From contig NZ_JPYO01000045.1 of assembly GCF_000757485.1 (NCBI RefSeq), positions 444,121 to 508,120 of the forward strand: DNA of 64,000 bases, written 5' to 3'. Source of the DNA: Achromobacter sp. RTa (GTDB lineage: Bacteria > Pseudomonadota > Gammaproteobacteria > Burkholderiales > Burkholderiaceae_B). Positions 8,472 to 16,820 of this stretch are shown here, one piece after another (position 1 is the first letter of the stretch; each line of letters starts with the position of its first letter). The notes beneath the pieces were generated by a model that made no database searches, was not told where the DNA came from, and worked only from the letters and a program-made list of their open reading frames with translations. A program made the translations under genes and the position numbers.

Positions 8472-9308
8472 ATGCAGATTCGGTTTCAAAATCGCAGTGC
8501 AGCATCGGCGGCAGGCGCCGCCGAAAGCGCGGCCGGCGAGACACACGACGCATCCCGCTCGCTACGCGCGCTGCTGGTGCTGGAGCACCTGGCGCGCGCG
8601 CAGCACCCGCCCACGCTGGCGCAGCTGGCGCAACGGCTGGACATGCCCAAAACCACTCTGATGCGCCTGCTGGCGGCCATGCAGCGGGCGGGCTTCGTCG
8701 CCGCCACGCCTACCGAGAACGGCTACGTGCCGGGCCCGCAAGCCTCGGTGCTCGCCCTGGCCACGCTGCGCGCATCGGCCTTCACGCGCGCATGCCGGGC
8801 CGTGCTTGCGCAACTGGTCGGCACCCTGGGCGAAACCTGCAACCTCACCGCGCCCGACGGCGATCGCGTGATCTACATGGAGCGGGTAGAAACCACCGAG
8901 CCGTTGCGGCTGTTCTTCGCGGTGGGCAGCCACGTGCCCATGCATTGCACCGCCAGCGGCAAGTTGTTCCTGGCATCCATGAACCGCCTCGAACGCGGCC
9001 GCGTGCTGGCGCGATTGCCGCTCACGCGCAACACGCCGCGCACCTTGACGGATCCGGCCAGGCTGGATGACGAACTGGAGCGCCTGGCCGCGAAAGGCAT
9101 AGGTATCGACAACGAAGAGTTTGTGCGCGGCATGAGCGCGGTGGCCGTGCCGGTGCGCGACGCGGAAGGCCGCGTCGTGGCGGCCGTGGCCTGCCATGCG
9201 CCCACGGCGCGGGTGATGCTGGACGAACTGCTGCGCGCGGTGCCCGTCCTGGAGCGCGCGGCGCAATCCATGCGCGAGGTGCTGGCGCAGCACCGCGCGG
9301 GCGCATGA
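8472..9308 (+). CDS. IclR family transcriptional regulator
   Basis: This 278-residue regulator has an N-terminal winged helix (about residues 30-95), seen as ALLVLEHLARAQHPPTLAQL and RLDMPKTTLMRLLAAMQRAG, followed by the IclR effector-binding domain (LAQLVGTLGETCNLTAPDGD, MHCTASGKLFLASM, and FVRGMSAVAVPVRDAEGRVV). The ATG at 8472 is chosen because similarity begins shortly after it. It is divergent from the GMC oxidoreductase and MHS transporter genes and most likely controls them in response to their substrate or product. The stop codon is 14 bp from the end of the convergent GntR gene. Confidence 0.9.
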   Translation: MQIRFQNRSAASAAGAAESAAGETHDASRSLRALLVLEHLARAQHPPTLAQLAQRLDMPKTTLMRLLAAMQRAGFVAATPTENGYVPGPQASVLALATLRASAFTRACRAVLAQLVGTLGETCNLTAPDGDRVIYMERVETTEPLRLFFAVGSHVPMHCTASGKLFLASMNRLERGRVLARLPLTRNTPRTLTDPARLDDELERLAAKGIGIDNEEFVRGMSAVAVPVRDAEGRVVAAVACHAPTARVMLDELLRAVPVLERAAQSMREVLAQHRAGA

Positions 9309-9321
9309 CTGCGGGCCGGGT

Positions 9322-10038
9322 TCAGGCCGAGGGCGTGAAAAGCTCGGGCGGCAGCTTGGCGACGGCGTCGTACGTCAGGCGGATGTGGCTGGCGAGCAGG
9401 GCGCAGGCGCGGTCGGCGTCGCGGGCGAGCGTGGCGTCCAGAATGCCTTGGTGCTCGTCGTGCAGGTCGCGCGCGATGGGCCTGCGCGTGACGGTCAGGC
9501 GCCGGTAGCGTTCTGCCTGTTGGTAGAGGATGCCCAGGAAATGATGCATCCAGCGCGAAGGACAGGCGCGGATGAGCTCGCGGTGGAAGTCGCGGTTGCG
9601 CTGTTCCCACTCGTCGAAACGCGCGTCGGGATCGGATGCCAGGCGTTGCTCGGCCTTGCCCAGGCGGTGGAATGCGGCAAGCACGGCGCTTTCCCAGTCG
9701 TCGTCGCCGACGGCGATGGACTGGCGCAGGGCCTCGGTTTCGAGCAGCACGCGGTTTTCGGTGATGTCGCGGAAGTCGTCGAGCGAGATGGGGGTGACGT
9801 GGAAGCCGCGCTGCCCCTGCGCGATGACGAGGGCGTCCGACACCAGCAGCGCCAACGCTTCGCGCAGGGTGCCGGCGCCCACGCCGTAATCGTCTTTCAG
9901 ATGTTCCACGCGCAGGCGCGAGCCGGGCGGCAGCTTGCCCTGGATGATGTCGCGGCGCAGGTTGACGTAGGCCGCGCCGACCAGGGTATTGGCCGAGGCG
10001 GCGTGGGCAAGCGGGGGGAGCAGGGTGCCTTCAGACAT
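9322..10038 (-). CDS. GntR family regulator, FCD domain
   Basis: This 238-residue FadR-subfamily repressor or activator has its winged helix at about residues 20-85 (AYVNLRRDIIQGKLPPGSRL, GVGAGTLREALALLVSDALV). The FCD domain follows (ENRVLLETEALRQSIAVGDDDW, then WMHHFLGILYQQAERYRRL). It is divergent from a Bug-type receptor and an M20 amidohydrolase and is their probable regulator. An interrupted palindrome (AAATCTCG / CGAGATTT) lies between the two start codons. GGAGG occurs upstream of the start but at a longer than ideal distance. Confidence 0.9.
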   Translation of the reverse strand: MSEGTLLPPLAHAASANTLVGAAYVNLRRDIIQGKLPPGSRLRVEHLKDDYGVGAGTLREALALLVSDALVIAQGQRGFHVTPISLDDFRDITENRVLLETEALRQSIAVGDDDWESAVLAAFHRLGKAEQRLASDPDARFDEWEQRNRDFHRELIRACPSRWMHHFLGILYQQAERYRRLTVTRRPIARDLHDEHQGILDATLARDADRACALLASHIRLTYDAVAKLPPELFTPSA

Positions 10039-10063
10039 GGCGCTACTTTATCATGCCCTCCAA

Positions 10064-10096
10064 AAATCTCGATAAAAATTGTTGACGCCGAGATTT
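10064..10096. promoter_or_regulatory. Inverted repeat, candidate operator of the GntR regulator
   Basis: AAATCTCG (10064-10071) and CGAGATTT (10089-10096) are perfect complements 17 bp apart, in the AT-rich part of the divergent gap between the GntR gene and the Bug receptor gene. Confidence 0.45.
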
Positions 10097-10172
10097 ATGC
10101 TGCTTATCGTAAAAAAGACGCCGCCCGGAATGACCGGCACAAAGCCGGCGGCAGGCGCACAGGAGACAAGCA

Positions 10173-11159
10173 GTGATAAGGCTACAAGACATCCGGCGCG
10201 CCGCCGGCTGCCTGGCGGCGCTTGCCGTGCTGGCGGCAAGCCCCTCGGCCCGCGCCGACGACTGGCCCGCGCGGCCGGTGACCATCCTGGTCAACGGCGG
10301 GCCCGGCAGCCTGCCCGATCTGTTCGCGCGGCCGCTGGCGGAGCGGCTGCACAAGGCCCTCGGCCAGCCCGTCGTGGTGGAGAACAAGCCGGGCGCCGGC
10401 GGCATGCTGGCCATGCAGCAGCTCAAGTCCGCGCCCGCGGACGGGCACACGCTGGCGCTGGTCACCAATGCGCACCTGGTCTGGAACCCCTATATTTTCC
10501 CGGCGCTGACCTACGATCCGGCGCGCGACCTGCAGCCGGTCAGCCCCTTGGCGATCATCCCGATGGCGCTGACCGTCAACGACAGGATGCCCGCGCAGTC
10601 GCTGGACCAGTTGCTGGCGATAGCGCGCCAGCAGCCGGGCAAGCTGAACTATGCGTCCTCGGGCAACGGCAGCCCGCCGCACGTGCTGTTCGAAATGCTG
10701 CGAGAGCAGGCCGGCGTCGACATCATGCACGTGCCGTTCAAGACGGGCACCGGCGCGCTGAATTCGGTGCTGGCCGGAGACACGCAGATGTACTTCGCGG
10801 GCACCGCCCTGGTCGAGCCCATGGTCAAGGACGGCCGGCTGCGTGCGCTGGCGATCAGCGAAGCGGTGCCGGACGCGGCTTTCGGCAAGGCGCCCACGCT
10901 GGCCGAACGCAACTTCCGCGGCTTCGAAGGCGCCGTATGGCTGGGCATCGCGGCCAGGTCCGGCACGCCCGATGCGATCGTGCAGCGGCTCAATGCCGAG
11001 ATCGGCCGCGCCCAGCAGGACGGCGCGCTCAAGCAGATGTACGCCAGCCACGGCTCGTTGCCGTATCACCTGGCGGCGTCCGCGTTCGCCCAGCGGGTTT
11101 CCGCGGAACGCGACGCCTCGGGCCCCGTCTTGCGCAAGCTGGGCATCAAGCCCGATTGA
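10173..11159 (+). CDS. Bug-type (TctC family) periplasmic solute receptor
   Basis: This 328-residue secreted protein has a signal peptide ending around SPSARA-DDWPARP. The family pattern is clear: WPARPVTILVNGGPGSLPDL, LGQPVVVENKPGAGGMLAMQ, TYDPARDLQPVSPLAIIPMA, GKLNYASSGNGSPPHVLFEM and HVPFKTGTGALNSVLAGDTQ. Such receptors are extremely expanded in Bordetella and relatives and bind carboxylates or amides, usually without an adjacent TctAB permease, as here. The start is a GTG with AGGAGA seven bases upstream. It is followed 58 bp later by an M20 amidohydrolase gene, so the ligand may be an N-acyl or amide compound that the hydrolase cleaves. Confidence 0.92.
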   Translation: MIRLQDIRRAAGCLAALAVLAASPSARADDWPARPVTILVNGGPGSLPDLFARPLAERLHKALGQPVVVENKPGAGGMLAMQQLKSAPADGHTLALVTNAHLVWNPYIFPALTYDPARDLQPVSPLAIIPMALTVNDRMPAQSLDQLLAIARQQPGKLNYASSGNGSPPHVLFEMLREQAGVDIMHVPFKTGTGALNSVLAGDTQMYFAGTALVEPMVKDGRLRALAISEAVPDAAFGKAPTLAERNFRGFEGAVWLGIAARSGTPDAIVQRLNAEIGRAQQDGALKQMYASHGSLPYHLAASAFAQRVSAERDASGPVLRKLGIKPD

Positions 11160-11217
11160 CTACCATTCCTCCTTCAACCCAACTTCTCGGCTCCGCTCGC
11201 GGGGCCGGCGCCGCCTT

Positions 11218-12408
11218 ATGAATCTGATCGAAGACATCGTTGAAAACTCGCCCTCCATCCGCGCCGTCCGCCGCGACATCCACGCCCATCCGGAGCTGGC
11301 CTTCGAGGAGAACCGCACGTCGGATCTGGTGGCCGGGCTGCTGGAAAGCTGGGGCATCGCCTTGCATCGCGGATTCGGCAAGACCGGGCTGGTGGGCGTG
11401 ATCCGCAACGGCAGCTCGCCCCGCACGGTGGGGCTGCGCGCCGACATGGACGCGCTACCCATGCACGAGGTGAACCGCTTCAGCCACGCCAGCAAGCATC
11501 CGGGCGTCATGCACGCCTGCGGCCATGACGGCCACACCGCCATGCTGCTGGGCGCGGCGCAGCACCTGGCCCGCCACCGCAACTTCGACGGCACCGTGTA
11601 CCTGATTTTCCAGCCGGCCGAAGAACGCGGCGGCGGCGCCCGCGAAATGATGCGCGACGGCCTCTTCGAGAAGTTCCCGATGGAAGCGGTGTTCGGCATG
11701 CACAACATGCCCGGCATTCCGGTGGGCTGCTTCGCCTCGTCGCCCGGGCCCGTGCTGGCGTCCAACAGCGAATTCCACGTCACCATACGCGGCAAGGGCG
11801 GCCACGCGGCCATGCCGCACCTGGCCATCGATCCCATTCCCGCCGCGGCCCAGATGATCGAGGCCTTCCAGACCATCATCAGCCGCAACAAGAAGCCGCT
11901 GGAGACGGCGGTCATCTCGGTGACCACGGTGCAGGCGGGCGGGGTAGTCAACGTCATCCCCGACACCTGCGAACTGCGCGGCACCGTGCGCGCCTATACG
12001 CGCGAAACCCTGGACCTGATCGAGCGCCGCATGGGCGAGGTCGCGCAGCACGTGGCCGGCATGTTCGGCGCAGAATGCGATTTCGTCTTCACGCGCCACT
12101 ATCCCTCGACCATCAATCACGAGGCCGAGACTACCTTCATGCGCACCGCGCTGGCCGCCGTCGTGGGGCAGGATCGCGTGCTGGCGCAGGCGCCCATCAT
12201 GGCGGCCGAGGACTTTTCCTTCATGCTGGAAGAAGTGCCCGGCAGCTATTGCTTCATCGGCAACGGCGACGGCGATCACCGCGAGTCCGGCCATGGCGAG
12301 GGGCCCTGCCTGGTCCACAACACCAGCTACGACTTCAACGACGAGCTGTTGCCCATCGGGTCCAGCGCTTTCGTGAAGCTGGTGGAAAACTGGATGCCGC
12401 GCGGCTAG
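11218..12408 (+). CDS. M20 family amidohydrolase (hippurate hydrolase / N-acyl-amino acid amidohydrolase)
   Basis: This 396-residue metallopeptidase-like hydrolase has the usual opening IRAVRRDIHAHPELAFEENR, then GLRADMDALPMHEV, the metal-binding HACGHDGHTAMLLGAAQHL, the FQPAEERGGGAREMMRDG glutamates and the dimerisation insert VTIRGKGGHAAMPHLAIDPI. The C-terminal MAAEDFSFMLEEVPGSYCFI is typical of hippurate and aminoacylase-like members. It cleaves an amide bond to release a free amino acid and a carboxylic acid in the cytoplasm. It is co-directional with the Bug receptor. Its stop overlaps the convergent MFS gene's stop by three bases, with no terminator visible between. Confidence 0.9.
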   Translation: MNLIEDIVENSPSIRAVRRDIHAHPELAFEENRTSDLVAGLLESWGIALHRGFGKTGLVGVIRNGSSPRTVGLRADMDALPMHEVNRFSHASKHPGVMHACGHDGHTAMLLGAAQHLARHRNFDGTVYLIFQPAEERGGGAREMMRDGLFEKFPMEAVFGMHNMPGIPVGCFASSPGPVLASNSEFHVTIRGKGGHAAMPHLAIDPIPAAAQMIEAFQTIISRNKKPLETAVISVTTVQAGGVVNVIPDTCELRGTVRAYTRETLDLIERRMGEVAQHVAGMFGAECDFVFTRHYPSTINHEAETTFMRTALAAVVGQDRVLAQAPIMAAEDFSFMLEEVPGSYCFIGNGDGDHRESGHGEGPCLVHNTSYDFNDELLPIGSSAFVKLVENWMPRG

Positions 12409-13616
12409 GCCTGCAGCTTCGGCGCGTTCCGCAAGGCCAGCCACAACACGCCCGCCGAAGCGGCGGCAAGCGCCGCCAGCATCCAGGCCGGCCCCGCCCA
12501 GTCCAGCATCATGCCGGCGGCGGCGGGGGCCAGGATCCGGGTCAGCGAGAACACGCTGGACTGGATGCCGTAGTCCAGCGCCTGCAGGCCCGGGCGGGCG
12601 TGCGCCATCATCAGGCCGAAGGCGAGCGCGGCGGTCGCGCCCATGGCGGCGGCGATGCCCAGCGCGCAAACGATCAGCACCGCGGGCGGGGCCTGCAGCG
12701 CGACGGCCGCGGCCAGCGCGAGCAGCGCGGCAAAGCTTGCCGCCGCATGGGCGGGCGCGGCAAGGCCCGGGCCTGCGCGTTTCAGCCCGCGCGCGCCGAC
12801 CGCGCTGGCGGCGGCTCCGACGGCGCCGCCCGCCACGCCTACCAGCCACGCCACGCGGTCGGCGGGCAGGCCCTGGTCCAGCAGCAGCGGCTTCAGGTAG
12901 AACCAGCCCGAACCGATGAAGGGAAACAGCAGCGCCAGCAAAGGCAGCCAGCGGCGGCTCGCATCCAGACGGAAGTACTCCAGCAACTGGGCGGACGCGG
13001 CGGGCATCCGGGCCGCTACGTCCGGCTGGCCGGCCTCGTCTTCGTTGCGGATCAGCAGGATCAGCGCCGCGCCCAGGGCCAGCGCGCCCGCCATGATGAG
13101 AAAAGGCGCGTGCCAACCCCAGCGCGACTGCGCCAGCAGCATCAGCCCGCCGCCCGCGATGGCGCCCAGGCACAGCGCCATGGAGCGGATGCCGCCTGCC
13201 CACGCCCGGCCGGACGCGGGCAGCACACGTATCGCCAGGGCATTGACGGGCACGTCGGCCCAGGTGCCGGCGAGCGCGGCCGCGGCGGCCAGCGCGAACA
13301 GCGTCCAGCGTTCGTCCAGCAGTTCGCGCCAGCCCAGCGCGCACAGCACGGCCGCATAGGCCAGCAGCAGGCCGGCCGCCCAGCCGCGATAGGCGCCTCG
13401 GCGCCGGCCGCGGCCGTCCAGCGGCATCGCGAGCAGGAACTTGAACACCGTGGGCAGGCTGGCCAACTGGAACAATCCGATGGCGGTGCCGGACCAGCCA
13501 TGCTGGCGCAGCACCAGCGGCAGGCCCAGCCACAAGTACACCCCGGGCGCGGTCAGGGCCAGGTTGAGCCAGCCGAACAGCGCCTGCCGCAGCCCGTTGC
13601 GCAGGGCCGGCGTCAT
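12405..13616 (-). CDS. MFS transporter, RhtX/FptX/YbtX-like siderophore carrier
   Basis: This 403-residue, roughly 12-helix inner-membrane protein begins GLRQALFGWLNLALTAPGVY and contains LASLPTVFKFLLAMPLDGRG and GTWADVPVNALAIRVLPASG. The pattern and length fit the RhtX/FptX carriers that bring iron-loaded siderophores such as pyochelin across the inner membrane. Its ATG overlaps the methyltransferase stop as ATGA, so the two are translationally coupled, and the TonB receptor is the first gene of the unit. That context is the main support for the siderophore assignment. An AmpG-like carrier would be the alternative. Confidence 0.75.
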   Translation of the reverse strand: MTPALRNGLRQALFGWLNLALTAPGVYLWLGLPLVLRQHGWSGTAIGLFQLASLPTVFKFLLAMPLDGRGRRRGAYRGWAAGLLLAYAAVLCALGWRELLDERWTLFALAAAAALAGTWADVPVNALAIRVLPASGRAWAGGIRSMALCLGAIAGGGLMLLAQSRWGWHAPFLIMAGALALGAALILLIRNEDEAGQPDVAARMPAASAQLLEYFRLDASRRWLPLLALLFPFIGSGWFYLKPLLLDQGLPADRVAWLVGVAGGAVGAAASAVGARGLKRAGPGLAAPAHAAASFAALLALAAAVALQAPPAVLIVCALGIAAAMGATAALAFGLMMAHARPGLQALDYGIQSSVFSLTRILAPAAAGMMLDWAGPAWMLAALAAASAGVLWLALRNAPKLQA

Positions 13617-14635
13617 GGCGCCGCCTTGCGCGCGGACAGCACGCGCAGCGGCGCCAGCGGAAACGAAACGGAGTCGAAGCCGCGCACCTCGGCGTAGCCG
13701 CAGTCGGCCAGGGCCTGCCGCAGTTCGCCCGCGCGCGTCACGTTCCGGCCCAGCATCATCATGGGCAGATAGAAAGGCAGCACGCGGGCCGCCGCGCTCG
13801 CGTCCTCGGGGATTTCGGCGTGCGCCATGACCAGCGTTCCGCCGGGCGCCAGGGCATCGCGCATCTTGCGCAGCGCGGCGGCGGGATCCGGCAGGAAGTG
13901 CAGCACCGACGAACACCAGATCAGGTCGTAGCCCTGGCCGATGTCATCGCGCGCCAAGTCTCCGCCCAATACCGCCAGCCTGCCCGCCAGCCCCGCGCGC
14001 GCGATGTTCTCCTGGGCCACCGCGGCGGTTTCCGGCCAGTCGAACACGACGCCGCTGGCGTCGGGACGGTTTTCCACGAGCGCGATGGCGATCAGGCCAG
14101 GGCCGCCGCCCAGGTCCAGGATCCGCCGCGCCTGGCGCGCCTCGGGCACGCAGGCCAGCGCTTCCAGCGCCGCGGGCACGGCCACGGCGCGCTGTTCCTG
14201 TCCGATCTGCACGCGCGCGGCGTCGGCCCAGCCGGCGGCGTTCGTCTGCACGTAGGGCGCGGGTTGCGGGGCGTCGCGCCGCAGCAGGCCGGCCAACTGG
14301 CCGCCGAAACGATTCAGCGCGCCCAGCCGGTAGCGCCATGCGTCCGCGCAGCAGGCGGGCTGATCCCTGCAGAAGTATTGGCGCGCGTGGGGCCGGCACA
14401 GGTAGAGGATCGGATCTCCGTCCACGCGCTGCACCAGGTCCATGCTCCAGAGCAGGTCCAGCAGGTGGCCGGTGCGCGCCGGATCCAGAGCCAGCGCGGC
14501 GGCGACTTCTTCGGCGCTGGCGGGCTGCGCCAGCCGGTCCAGCACGCCGAGCTCCAGCGCGGCGTCCAGCGCCTGGCCTTGGACCGGCGCGGCGGCCAGG
14601 TCCCAATAGCGTTGCAGGGGATGAGGGATGGGCAT
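13613..14635 (-). CDS. SAM-dependent O-methyltransferase family 2 protein
   Basis: This 340-residue protein has an N-terminal winged-helix dimerisation domain (ALDAALELGVLDRLAQPASA, DPARTGHLLDLLWSMDLVQR) and a C-terminal Rossmann methyltransferase domain with the SAM-binding motif ARRILDLGGGPGLIAIALVE at about residue 180. YDLIWCSSVLHFLPDPAAAL and LAPGGTLVMAHAEIPED are the later motifs. The architecture matches small-molecule O-methyltransferases such as those in antibiotic pathways. It sits between a TonB receptor (upstream, 30 bp) and a siderophore-type MFS carrier (overlapping). This suggests that it modifies the imported chelator or a related molecule, but no biosynthetic genes are present to confirm this. 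Confidence 0.85.
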   Translation of the reverse strand: MPIPHPLQRYWDLAAAPVQGQALDAALELGVLDRLAQPASAEEVAAALALDPARTGHLLDLLWSMDLVQRVDGDPILYLCRPHARQYFCRDQPACCADAWRYRLGALNRFGGQLAGLLRRDAPQPAPYVQTNAAGWADAARVQIGQEQRAVAVPAALEALACVPEARQARRILDLGGGPGLIAIALVENRPDASGVVFDWPETAAVAQENIARAGLAGRLAVLGGDLARDDIGQGYDLIWCSSVLHFLPDPAAALRKMRDALAPGGTLVMAHAEIPEDASAAARVLPFYLPMMMLGRNVTRAGELRQALADCGYAEVRGFDSVSFPLAPLRVLSARKAAP

Positions 14636-14665
14636 GGCGTGAAGCTCCTTGCTGTTTGGGTAGCC

Positions 14666-16657
14666 CTAGATGCGCCAGGTGAGGCGCAGGCCGGCTTCGC
14701 GCGGCGGGCTGTAGACCGTGACGATGCCGTTCTGGTAGCCGACGGCGTCGTAGCGGCGGTTGGCGAGGTTGTTGACGTAGGCGGAGATCTCGACCTGGCG
14801 CACGGTCACGCCGGCGGCCAGGTTGATCAGCCCATAGCCATTGCGGCTGTAGCGGTTGGCGGCGTCCAGGTAGACGCGGCCGGTGCCGGTCAGGGACGCT
14901 TGCGCGTACCAGCCGGCGGGCGCGTCGTAGCGGGCGCTCAGGAAGCCGTTGATCCGCGGCGCGAACGGGTTGTCGTTGCCGGCGTAATCGGCGGCGCCGT
15001 CCCGGAAACCGGAGAAACGCGTGCGGTTCAGCCCAAGGCCCGCCTGCAGCGACCAGCCGTCGCCCAGCAGGTATTCCAGTTCGAATTCCGCGCCGATGGA
15101 GCGCGCCGATGCGGCGTTGGTCACGTAGACGAGCCCAGGCAGCGGCATCTGCTGCACCTGCATGTTTTTCACGGTCATCACATAGACGGCGCCCGAGTAG
15201 CGCAGGCGATTGCCCGCCAGCCAGCCCTTGGCGCCGATCTCATAGGAGCGCAGCGTTTCGGGCTGGTAGGGCGCGTAGTCGGCGGCCGGCGAAAACACGT
15301 TGAAGCCGCCCGCGCGGAAACCGTCGGCCACCGAGGCGTAGACCTGCTGGCGCGGTGCGTACGCATATTGCAACGCGATGCGCGGGGTAACGCGGGTCCA
15401 GTCGGAGCGCCGCCGCGTATCGCCTTGCGGGCTGAAGCGGATTTCATCGCGTTCGAGGCGCGCGCCCGCTTCCAGCGTCCAGCGCTCGGCCAGTGGCAGC
15501 GTCCAGTGGGTGAAGGCCGCCGCCGAGTTTCCACGCAGATTCACCACGCTCTGCGTCAGGCCGAGAGGCATCTTCTGCGTATTGCGCAGATCGTGGTCGT
15601 CTCCGTCCGCATACACGCCCGCCAGCCAACGCGCGCCGCGCCAATCGCCTTCCAGCCGGAACTCCTGCGACAGGTTGCGGAAGCGATGGTCGCGGGCGAT
15701 GTGCAGCAGATCGGCGGGCAGGAAATCGGTGTCCTGCTGCACGCGGTCGCGGAAGTCGTTCCAGGCGGTCACGGACGACAGGCGCAGGCCCGAGTCGAAA
15801 TCGTGGCGCACGGCAAGCGATGCGCTGCGGCCGATGGAGCGGTTCCAGCTGGGTGTGCCCGAGGCAACGGTGGCGCGCGGCGCGGCGGGCGACCCCCACA
15901 GCGCCGCGCCGTCGCGATAGTCCTGCTGCGCATAGCGCAGCGTGGCGTCGGTTTGCGCCGACGGCGTCCAGCGCAGGGCCAGCTTGCCGCTGCGCAATTC
16001 GCGGTCGTCTTCGCGCTTGCCGGTGTAGGTGTTGTCGATGAATCCGTCCTGGCTGCGCCACGTGCCGGCGACGCTGGCGTAGAGCCGGTCTTCCACCAGC
16101 GGGCCGCTGAAATCGAAGCGCAGGGCGCGCAGGTCGCGGCTGCCGGCTTCGGCGCTGAACTGGCCGCGCACGGTGTTGTCGGGCTGGCGGCTGTGGATGC
16201 TGATGACGCCGGCCTCGGCATTGCGGCCGTAGAGCGTGGATTGCGGCCCGCGCAGCACTTCGACGCGGTCGATGGCCAGCAGGGGATCGTCGTAGCCTTG
16301 CGCCGTCAGCGTGGGCACCCCGTCCACCACCAGCAGGGTCGACGTCGAAAACGAAAAGAAATTGGCGGACAGCCCGCGCATCACGGGAGAGTTGACGCCG
16401 GCCTGCCCGAAAGGCTGGAAGCTCAGGCCCGGCGTGATCGTCTGCAAGGCTTGAAGGCCGTGGATGCCCTGGGATTCCAGCATGTCGCCGTCGAAGACCG
16501 CCAGGCTGGCCGGCACCGATTCCAGCGCGCGCTCCTGTTTGTCGGCGGTGACGGTGATGGCGGACAGCTCGGCGGGAGCCTGCGCCTGGGCGGCGGGCGC
16601 GCCGGCCAGCCAGAGCAGGGCGCAGGCGGCTGGCGCGTAGGGGAGGGGCTTCGTCAT
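14666..16657 (-). CDS. TonB-dependent outer-membrane receptor, FyuA/pesticin-receptor-like
   Basis: This 663-residue outer-membrane protein has a signal peptide (about 1-26) and a TonB box around AITVTADK (34-40). The plug contains QALQTITPGLSFQPFG, LLVVDGVPTLTAQGYDDPLL and VEVLRGPQSTLYGRNAEAGV; a 22-strand barrel follows and ends with AGLRLTWRI, whose terminal position suits BamA recognition. The wording of the plug and of the last strands (NLANRRYDAVGYQNG) resembles FyuA, the yersiniabactin receptor, more than ferrichrome or catecholate receptors. AGGA precedes the ATG at 16657. It leads a unit with a methyltransferase and an RhtX/FptX-like carrier, under a Fur-like box and a divergent PchR/YbtA-type AraC gene. 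Confidence 0.88.
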   Translation of the reverse strand: MTKPLPYAPAACALLWLAGAPAAQAQAPAELSAITVTADKQERALESVPASLAVFDGDMLESQGIHGLQALQTITPGLSFQPFGQAGVNSPVMRGLSANFFSFSTSTLLVVDGVPTLTAQGYDDPLLAIDRVEVLRGPQSTLYGRNAEAGVISIHSRQPDNTVRGQFSAEAGSRDLRALRFDFSGPLVEDRLYASVAGTWRSQDGFIDNTYTGKREDDRELRSGKLALRWTPSAQTDATLRYAQQDYRDGAALWGSPAAPRATVASGTPSWNRSIGRSASLAVRHDFDSGLRLSSVTAWNDFRDRVQQDTDFLPADLLHIARDHRFRNLSQEFRLEGDWRGARWLAGVYADGDDHDLRNTQKMPLGLTQSVVNLRGNSAAAFTHWTLPLAERWTLEAGARLERDEIRFSPQGDTRRRSDWTRVTPRIALQYAYAPRQQVYASVADGFRAGGFNVFSPAADYAPYQPETLRSYEIGAKGWLAGNRLRYSGAVYVMTVKNMQVQQMPLPGLVYVTNAASARSIGAEFELEYLLGDGWSLQAGLGLNRTRFSGFRDGAADYAGNDNPFAPRINGFLSARYDAPAGWYAQASLTGTGRVYLDAANRYSRNGYGLINLAAGVTVRQVEISAYVNNLANRRYDAVGYQNGIVTVYSPPREAGLRLTWRI

Positions 16658-16724
16658 CGGGATTCCTGTGCGGCGTCGCGGCCGCCATCGTTGTGCGGCC
16701 ATCCCGGAAATGGTATTTCTTTAT

Positions 16725-16743
16725 GCGAACGAATATCATTAGC
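16725..16743. promoter_or_regulatory. Fur-like box in the divergent TonB receptor / AraC promoter
   Basis: GCGAACGAATATCATTAGC matches the 19-bp Fur consensus at 13 positions by my alignment, and lies in the 163-bp gap between the receptor and the AraC gene. ACGAAT at 16729-16734 is repeated inverted as ATTCGT at 16765-16770, a candidate site for the AraC regulator. Confidence 0.6.
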
Positions 16744-16820
16744 ATCCATATGCGTTCCGGATCCATTCGTATGCAAATCGGAGCGGCGGGCAAGATCCGG
16801 GCGCCGCCTCAGGAAAAACC

